A stretch of 11,049 nt of DNA from Candidatus Bipolaricaulota bacterium (GTDB lineage Bacteria > Bipolaricaulota > Bipolaricaulia > UBA7950 > UBA9294), in contig JAGLYB010000080.1 of NCBI GenBank assembly GCA_023132545.1, forward strand, positions 1-11,049, given 5' to 3'. The notes beneath the pieces were generated by a model that saw nothing but the letters and a program-made list of their open reading frames with translations, was not told the origin of the DNA and ran no database searches. This document shows positions 6,678 through 11,049 of this stretch, piece after piece. A program made the position numbers and the translations under genes. Numbering within the stretch: position 1 is the stretch's first letter; the number at the start of each line of letters is the position of its first letter.

Positions 6678-7502
6678 TCAGTCACCGGTCTCTCTACGCT
6701 CGTCGTCCGCCCAATTGAGTTTCTCATCCAATATACGGAAGAAGGTTGGGGAATCGGCCAGTCGGATTAGATACGTAGGGATCTCAGCGCGGCGCACAAC
6801 GATCTCTACGCCGGTATCCAATTTGGAGATGTAATCGCCGTCGGTGAACAGGCGCACCGGCGTCCGCGTCACCACACGAATGATTTCCTCAGGAGGGAAG
6901 ATGATCGGGCGGAGCCCCAGCTTATGGGCAGCCAGAGGAGTCGCCAGAATGCAGGCAGCCGGCGGAACGATGACGGGTCCTCCGGCAGACAGGCTATAGG
7001 CAGTCGAGCCGGTTGCCGTGGCCAAGATCACGCCGTCTCCAGGGAACGCGGACACCACGCCGTCTCCCCATGAGAGCTCGATCTCGCAGAACGGTGACTC
7101 CTTCACTCCGGTGATGACGAGGTCATTCAACACGGTTCCATCGGATTCAGCAGCGTGGTATGAAAGCCTCATCCGTTCTTCGATCAGGAATTGATCTGCC
7201 AGCAGCTTGTCCATGACATACGGGAGGTCGGAAATCGTTGCCTGGGTGAGGAAGCCAAGACTCCCCAGGTTGATCCCTAAGATCGGACTGGCCGTCTTGG
7301 AGAAGAAGTTGGCGGCTCGTAGGACGGTCCCGTCCCCTCCGAGCGCAAGCACGACCGCGTTCTCATCATCCCATGTGATCGGCTCGGAAACGGGAATCGC
7401 TTCGATGTCGTGCTCTTGACACCAAACCTTGAGATCGGCCAGCGTTTGCAGCGCCCCGGGCTTGGTCGTGTTGGCTACTATGTAAATCCGCGCCAGATTC
7501 AT
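6678..7502 (-). CDS. nadK: NAD kinase
   Basis: NAD kinase phosphorylates NAD to NADP. From the ATG at 7502 it has 274 residues, typical of bacterial enzymes. The phosphate-binding GGDGT motif is at 55-59 (LALGGDGTVLRAAN), followed by INLGSLGFLT. The NAD-binding stretch LNDLVI and the family hallmark ATATGSTAYSLSAGGP are intact. The HKLGLRPIIFP block is the expected C-terminal conserved region, and TDGD follows. The frame extends to an ATG at 7574 inside the permease gene, but residues before 7502 do not resemble the family. The shorter start gives the usual N-terminus 31 bases after the permease stop. No good Shine-Dalgarno is visible before the chosen ATG, so the start is slightly uncertain. 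It is likely cotranscribed with the importer upstream. Confidence 0.95.
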   Translation of the reverse strand: MNLARIYIVANTTKPGALQTLADLKVWCQEHDIEAIPVSEPITWDDENAVVLALGGDGTVLRAANFFSKTASPILGINLGSLGFLTQATISDLPYVMDKLLADQFLIEERMRLSYHAAESDGTVLNDLVITGVKESPFCEIELSWGDGVVSAFPGDGVILATATGSTAYSLSAGGPVIVPPAACILATPLAAHKLGLRPIIFPPEEIIRVVTRTPVRLFTDGDYISKLDTGVEIVVRRAEIPTYLIRLADSPTFFRILDEKLNWADDERRETGD

Positions 7503-7533
7503 GACTGCATAGTAGCGAGCCGACGAATTTCCA

Positions 7534-8367
7534 TCAAGAGGACTTGCGTCCGATATACTTCCAGCGGCAGACAATGCGTTCGATGATGTCGATCACGATA
7601 TACAAGCTGAAACCTAGCAGGGCCATCGCCATGATGCCGGCGAATGCCTGAGCGCCTGAGTAGATATTGGAATCGATGAACGATCCCAATCCGCCGCGGT
7701 ATGGATCGAACGAACCGGTCGTCTCCGCGATGAAGAGGAAAGCCATCCCCAAACCAACGCTGACTCGCAGACTGGTCAGAATCGAAGGCAATGTCGCTGG
7801 GAGCACCACGTGCCGATAGATCTGCCACCACGAGGCACCTGCCGAACGCACGCTGGTCACGTGTTCGAATTCGATGAGCTTGGCAGCCCCACGGGCAGAC
7901 ACCAAAATCTGGAAGAACAACGCACTGGCCACGATAGCCACCTTGACAGGATTGCCCAGCCCGAAGATGAGGAACAGCGGAAGGATAAAGGCAACCTGTG
8001 GGATGGGATAGATGATGAAGATCATCGGCGAGACGAGTTCATCCAATCGGCGCTCGTGCCCGATCAGTAGTCCCAGCGGATACCCCAATGACAAGGCAAT
8101 AACAATCGCCAGCACCAAGCGCCAGGCGCTGACCCAGAAATTCCGGAACAATGTTGGTCCCAGCCGCCACATTTCGTAGATAGCTCGAGTGGGATTAGGA
8201 AGAAAAGCTCGATCCTTCACGTACTCCACGAGAGCACTTACTCCCCACCAGAACAACAACAAGATTGCAATGCTGATCAAGTAGCGGCCGATGTGCCAGC
8301 CAACTGTGCGGCTTACCAACCGCCGAAAAACGCGCAGCCATAAGGAGTTATTCGTTCGATCGTTCAT
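7534..8367 (-). CDS. ABC importer permease, SsuC/TauC/ThiX-like
   Basis: This is the inner-membrane subunit of an importer of the BPD_transp_1 family. It has 277 residues with about six hydrophobic segments, roughly 29-50, 83-103, 113-135, 142-158, 203-218 and 240-262. The cytoplasmic coupling loop lies at 176-190 (AGASWWQIYRHVVLP), where the EAA motif of importers is expected; its conserved glycine and final proline are present. The N-terminal FLPNPTRAI matches the nitrate/sulfonate/taurine/HMP permease subgroup. Its ATG overlaps the ATPase stop codon (ATGA), so the two are coupled. The substrate cannot be read from the sequence. Confidence 0.93.
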   Translation of the reverse strand: MNDRTNNSLWLRVFRRLVSRTVGWHIGRYLISIAILLLFWWGVSALVEYVKDRAFLPNPTRAIYEMWRLGPTLFRNFWVSAWRLVLAIVIALSLGYPLGLLIGHERRLDELVSPMIFIIYPIPQVAFILPLFLIFGLGNPVKVAIVASALFFQILVSARGAAKLIEFEHVTSVRSAGASWWQIYRHVVLPATLPSILTSLRVSVGLGMAFLFIAETTGSFDPYRGGLGSFIDSNIYSGAQAFAGIMAMALLGFSLYIVIDIIERIVCRWKYIGRKSS

Positions 8368-9095
8368 TCTTCCAGCGCCTCCCGCAACTGTCCCACAACT
8401 TTCATGAACGCTTCGGTCCCACGATAGTCGAGATCGCCCATGTCCGGGTTATCGACCACAGTCTTGATACGAGCCGGACATTCGGTCAGTACGACTACAC
8501 GCTGTCCAAGAAAAGCGGCCTCCTCAATATCGTGGGTGACCAACACCAGTGAGAACTGGTGTTGCTTCCACAACTCAAGGAACAAACCTTGGATACGCTC
8601 TTTGGTGAGGGTGTCCAGCGAAGCCAGCGGTTCATCCATCAGCATCACAGACGGCGACGTAGACAAAGCACGGGCAACGCCGACACGCCGTTTCATTCCT
8701 TCGGACAGCTCGGACGGGAACCGGCTCTTAACGCCACCCAACCCGAGATCTTCCAGGACGGTATCGGCTGTTTTCCGAGGATACTCTTTGTTGAGAAGCA
8801 AACTGAGATTCGCGTTCTGAAGAACGGTTTTCCACGGAAGGAGCCCAGCGTTTTGAAGGATGAGTGCGATTTCCTTGCGCGGGCCATTTACGGGGACACC
8901 GCCGATTTCAATGGTTCCCGACACCGCTTGGTGCAGTCCCGCCATTGCGAACAGCAGGGACGTCTTCCCGCATCCCGATGGCCCGATCAGCGCCAGGCTT
9001 GCGCCCTGGGCAATGTCTAGAGACACGTCTTCGACAGCGCGAACGGTTTTCGTCCCTCGACCATAGTCAACGGTGACGTTGCGAACGGAAATCAT
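8364..9095 (-). CDS. ABC importer ATPase, SsuB/TauB/ThiZ-like
   Basis: This is the ATP-hydrolysing subunit that drives the importer, 243 residues long. Walker A is GPSGCGKTS (38-46, K44). The Q-loop is Q81 (LILQNAGLLPW), and the LLPW that follows is typical of the nitrate/sulfonate/taurine subgroup. Walker B is VMLMDEP (150-156) with catalytic E155, the D-loop is ASLD, and the switch histidine is H188 (VTHDIEEA). The signature motif reads LSEGM at 130-134 instead of LSGGQ or LSGGM, replacing the first glycine with glutamate; the rest is intact. Both ends overlap neighbouring genes by four bases (ATGA), with the binding protein upstream and the permease downstream. Confidence 0.95.
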   Translation of the reverse strand: MISVRNVTVDYGRGTKTVRAVEDVSLDIAQGASLALIGPSGCGKTSLLFAMAGLHQAVSGTIEIGGVPVNGPRKEIALILQNAGLLPWKTVLQNANLSLLLNKEYPRKTADTVLEDLGLGGVKSRFPSELSEGMKRRVGVARALSTSPSVMLMDEPLASLDTLTKERIQGLFLELWKQHQFSLVLVTHDIEEAAFLGQRVVVLTECPARIKTVVDNPDMGDLDYRGTEAFMKVVGQLREALEE

Positions 9096-10102
9096 GGGAT
9101 GAATTGAAAATCGACTATGTCATCGTACTCAGGCAACGTATAAACGTAGGCTTTTCCCAACATCCACTGTCCGACGGAGTCATACAGCTCTTGTGACAAT
9201 GTTGACGGCAACTCATAGTAGGGGATCGCCAACACATCGAGCACTTCTTGATTGATGGTGGTGCGATCCGCGCCTAGGAAGAACAGGCCAAGAGCGATAT
9301 CGATCCCCTCATCGATCAACACATCTCGCGGCGTGGTGTTAATGCGTTCAATAGCCTCCACATACGCAGCATAGAACGCTTCGACAGCCGCAGGGTTCTC
9401 TTCGACATAGGATGATTGGAACACAAGTATCGTCGGAAGCGGCCCCAAGGATGACAAATCCGCCAGCACATTCAAGGCAATCGGTTGCCCGTCCGGTGGA
9501 TGATAGGTCGAGATATAGGAGATATAGGGCTCGGGAAGCATGGCCGAAGGCAAAGTCTGGGCACCGAACCAAACCGCCATCTGAAGGGTATCGTTCCAGT
9601 AAGTCGTACGGACAGATCGAGCATCCATTCCCAGCGTTTCCTGGAGATACAGATCGAGCACATACTCATAGTCGGAGCGGAAGATCGTAGAGATGGCTTG
9701 TCCCGAGTCAATCAAGGCTTCGAATGTCTCATAGCCAAAGTGCGTAGCCGGCGACAGAACGGCCAATCCGATACTGTCCGTCTGGGGGCGCAATGACGCC
9801 GTGCTCGTAATGAGAACGTCGGAACCTGTTGTTGCATCGTAGATCGACCGAGTTACGTCCACGAACATACCATCAAGCTTATTGGCAGAGAAAGCAATGC
9901 TTCGAGTCTGATTGTCGGTGGTTCCGACAAGCTCCACGTCTACGCCGTGTTCTTCGAACAACCCCCAGGCATCGGCAAATGCTATCGGCAGTGCTTCAAG
10001 CACCGGCGGCAGGCTGAAACGCAACGTAGGGAGAGTTTCTCCCACTACTGCCGCTGAAAAGATCAACAAACAGAACAAAGCAAAAAACCAAGCTCGTCTC
10101 AT
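9092..10102 (-). CDS. NMT1/SsuA-type ABC substrate-binding protein
   Basis: This is the exported binding protein that captures the importer substrate, 336 residues from the ATG at 10102. A signal peptide is clear: two arginines, a hydrophobic core FFALFCLLIF, and likely cleavage after about residue 21 (AAVVG). C11 lies in the core and does not form a lipobox, so the protein is probably soluble in a periplasm. The mature part begins LRFSLPPVLEALPIAFADA followed by GLFEEHGVDVELV, the typical opening of the NMT1/THI5-like and SsuA families. LPSAMLPEPYIS near 190-201 is the hinge/ligand segment of that fold. Known ligands in the family include nitrate, alkanesulfonates, taurine, riboflavin and HMP-type thiamine precursors; this one is not identified. 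An ATG at 10165 is in frame, but it would put an unsuitable polar stretch before the signal peptide. GAGGGGG lies four bases before 10102. Confidence 0.92.
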   Translation of the reverse strand: MRRAWFFALFCLLIFSAAVVGETLPTLRFSLPPVLEALPIAFADAWGLFEEHGVDVELVGTTDNQTRSIAFSANKLDGMFVDVTRSIYDATTGSDVLITSTASLRPQTDSIGLAVLSPATHFGYETFEALIDSGQAISTIFRSDYEYVLDLYLQETLGMDARSVRTTYWNDTLQMAVWFGAQTLPSAMLPEPYISYISTYHPPDGQPIALNVLADLSSLGPLPTILVFQSSYVEENPAAVEAFYAAYVEAIERINTTPRDVLIDEGIDIALGLFFLGADRTTINQEVLDVLAIPYYELPSTLSQELYDSVGQWMLGKAYVYTLPEYDDIVDFQFIP

Positions 10103-10106
10103 CTTG

Positions 10107-10113
10107 CCCCCTC
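10107..10113 (-). promoter_or_regulatory. Shine-Dalgarno site of the binding-protein gene
   Basis: GAGGGGG lies four bases upstream of the ATG at 10102. With the signal peptide it decides for this start over the upstream in-frame ATG at 10165. Confidence 0.6.
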
Positions 10114-10136
10114 GCGAAGGATCAGATCGCTGCCAG

Positions 10137-10165
10137 ATTATAGCCGCCTCACTCCCTTCGACCAA
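10137..10165 (-). promoter_or_regulatory. Predicted sigma-70 promoter of the importer-nadK unit
   Basis: A perfect TATAAT lies at 10142-10137 on the minus strand. TTGGTC stands 17 bases upstream at 10165-10160, sharing TTG with the -35 consensus. Transcription would start near 10130, leaving a leader of roughly 28 bases. This is the same layout as the promoter before pdxS. The upstream alternative ATG at 10165 would lie in the -35 element, further evidence against it. Confidence 0.62.
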
Positions 10166-10235
10166 TCAAGTGCTGTTTCCCTTTCCCTTTCGATCTTTCA
10201 GACATCGAGCCTTTCTCCCAGCAAGTCAATCAAGT
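10163..10235. repeat. Direct repeat CAATCAAGT, two copies in the divergent region
   Basis: CAATCAAGT occurs at 10163-10171 and again at 10227-10235 in the same orientation, 64 bases apart start to start, about six helical turns. The first copy touches the -35 of the importer promoter. The second is just upstream of the exporter start. It could be a paired binding site, or chance. Confidence 0.35.
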
Positions 10236-10249
10236 ATCATCATGCTTCT

Positions 10250-11049
10250 ATGGACCGGCTTTCTACGTGGTTGTGGCGCTATAAAGGGAGAGTTCTCGCG
10301 GGGCTGGTCTCGGTCTTGATTGTCAACACCGGAACGATTCTCGTCCCTCTCGTAATCCGTTCGGCCATCGATCAACTGACGCAAGGCGAGGGCGATCTCC
10401 TCGTTAGTGGACTGAAGATCGTTGGTCTGGCGCTGATTGTGATGGTGTTTCGATTTCTTTGGCGCTATTTCTTCATCGGGGCTTCGCGGCGCATCGAACG
10501 GGAACTTCGATCCAAACTGTATAACCATTTCCTCAGCTTATCCGCCTCGTTCTACAACGAGAAAAAGACGGGCGATTTGATGGCCCATGCGACAAACGAC
10601 ATCGACGCCGTTCAACGTGCTTGTGGATTCGGAATTCTCACCATCGTCGATCCAGTGTTCGTCATCCCCATCTCCGTAGCCATTATGATTACCATCGATC
10701 CATGGCTGACTCTGTATGCCGTGCTTCCGCTTCCCATCCTGACCCTGTTCATGCTCGGATTCGGGAAGGTCATACACCACCGTTTCGAGATCTTGCAGGC
10801 TTCCTACTCCAACTTGATGGAGAAGGTCCGCGAGAACATCTCCGGAATCCGTGTTCTTAAGTCATTCGTGCAAGAGAAGGGAACCGAGGACGACTTCGCT
10901 GTGTCCAACAAGACCTACCTAGAGAAGAACATGGCCTTGGTTCGTGTGTCGGGATTGTTCCATCCGTTTATCGAGCTCATGTCGGGTGCGACGCTGGCCA
11001 TCGTCTTGTGGATCGGCGGAATCTCCGTGGTTCGAAGCAGCATTTCACT
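10250..11049 (+). CDS. ABC exporter half-transporter, YheI/MsbA-like (partial, 3' end beyond window)
   Basis: This is the transmembrane domain of a fused permease-ATPase exporter; 266 residues are visible and the nucleotide-binding domain lies past the window edge. Hydrophobic segments are near 16-38, 55-76, 130-150, 152-172 and 240-260. FYNEKKTGDLMAHATNDIDA (102-121) is the first coupling-region motif of type IV exporters. GFGILTIVD (126-134) strongly resembles the YheI/YknU-type subunits of heterodimeric exporters, which often sit beside a second half-transporter. SGIRVLKSFVQE (198-209) is also characteristic. Its substrate is unknown; lipids and drugs are usual for the family. The ATG at 10250 has no Shine-Dalgarno sequence. 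A nearby upstream ATG at 10242 is in another frame and soon stops. It is divergent from the importer unit. Confidence 0.93.
   Translation, partial: MDRLSTWLWRYKGRVLAGLVSVLIVNTGTILVPLVIRSAIDQLTQGEGDLLVSGLKIVGLALIVMVFRFLWRYFFIGASRRIERELRSKLYNHFLSLSASFYNEKKTGDLMAHATNDIDAVQRACGFGILTIVDPVFVIPISVAIMITIDPWLTLYAVLPLPILTLFMLGFGKVIHHRFEILQASYSNLMEKVRENISGIRVLKSFVQEKGTEDDFAVSNKTYLEKNMALVRVSGLFHPFIELMSGATLAIVLWIGGISVVRSSIS

Noticed and set aside
7503..7574. N-terminal extension of NAD kinase into the permease gene
   Set aside because: The extra 24 residues are low-complexity read-through of the permease 3' end. The family N-terminus begins at 7502.
10103..10162. Thiamine (TPP) riboswitch before the importer, prompted by the NMT1 family
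   Set aside because: The predicted leader is only about 28 bases and I cannot find the paired conserved cores of a TPP riboswitch.
10103..10165. N-terminal extension of the binding protein to an ATG at 10165
   Set aside because: It would bury the signal peptide behind a polar segment and start within the predicted -35 element.
10174..10200. Pyrimidine-rich tract with TTTCCC repeats before the exporter
   Set aside because: It is short and of low complexity, with no pairing partner or known element. Nothing supports a function.

Overview
This window looks like chromosomal DNA from a bacterium that I cannot place to phylum. It is gene-dense and, by eye, moderately GC-rich. Coding frames are clean, and no insertion sequence, phage gene, CRISPR array, tRNA or rRNA is visible. 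The substrate-binding protein has an ordinary signal peptide without a lipobox. This mildly favours a two-membrane cell, because one-membrane bacteria usually anchor such proteins as lipoproteins.

The first 10.1 kb is read entirely from the minus strand, so transcription runs from high to low coordinates. Two transcription units are inferred. The first starts from a promoter near 10140 and encodes a complete NMT1/SsuA-type ABC importer (binding protein, ATPase, permease, joined by ATGA overlaps), then NAD kinase. The second starts from a promoter near 6620 and encodes PdxS and PdxT (the two subunits of pyridoxal 5'-phosphate synthase), glyceraldehyde-3-phosphate dehydrogenase, a ComF-type phosphoribosyltransferase, a glyoxalase II-like metallo-hydrolase, DNA primase DnaG, and the primary sigma factor RpoD, which is cut by the window start. 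All gaps in the second unit are 15 bases or less. Several Shine-Dalgarno sequences overlap the preceding stop codon, and rpoD starts inside the end of dnaG.

At the right edge, a divergently transcribed ABC exporter half-transporter of the YheI/MsbA type begins on the plus strand and runs out of the window. The 147-base divergent region holds the importer promoter and a 9-base direct repeat that could be an operator pair.

Functionally, the metabolic genes centre on cofactors: PLP synthesis from glyceraldehyde 3-phosphate, NADP formation, an NAD-linked G3P dehydrogenase, and an importer whose family includes transporters of thiamine-pyrimidine precursors. These are followed by the replication and transcription pair dnaG-rpoD. 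I see no clearly new defence or mobile system. The most interesting points are the linkage of PLP synthase with an NMT1-family importer and with GAPDH, the apparent lack of sigma region 1.1 in RpoD, a non-canonical ABC signature motif, and the repeat pair in the divergent promoter region.
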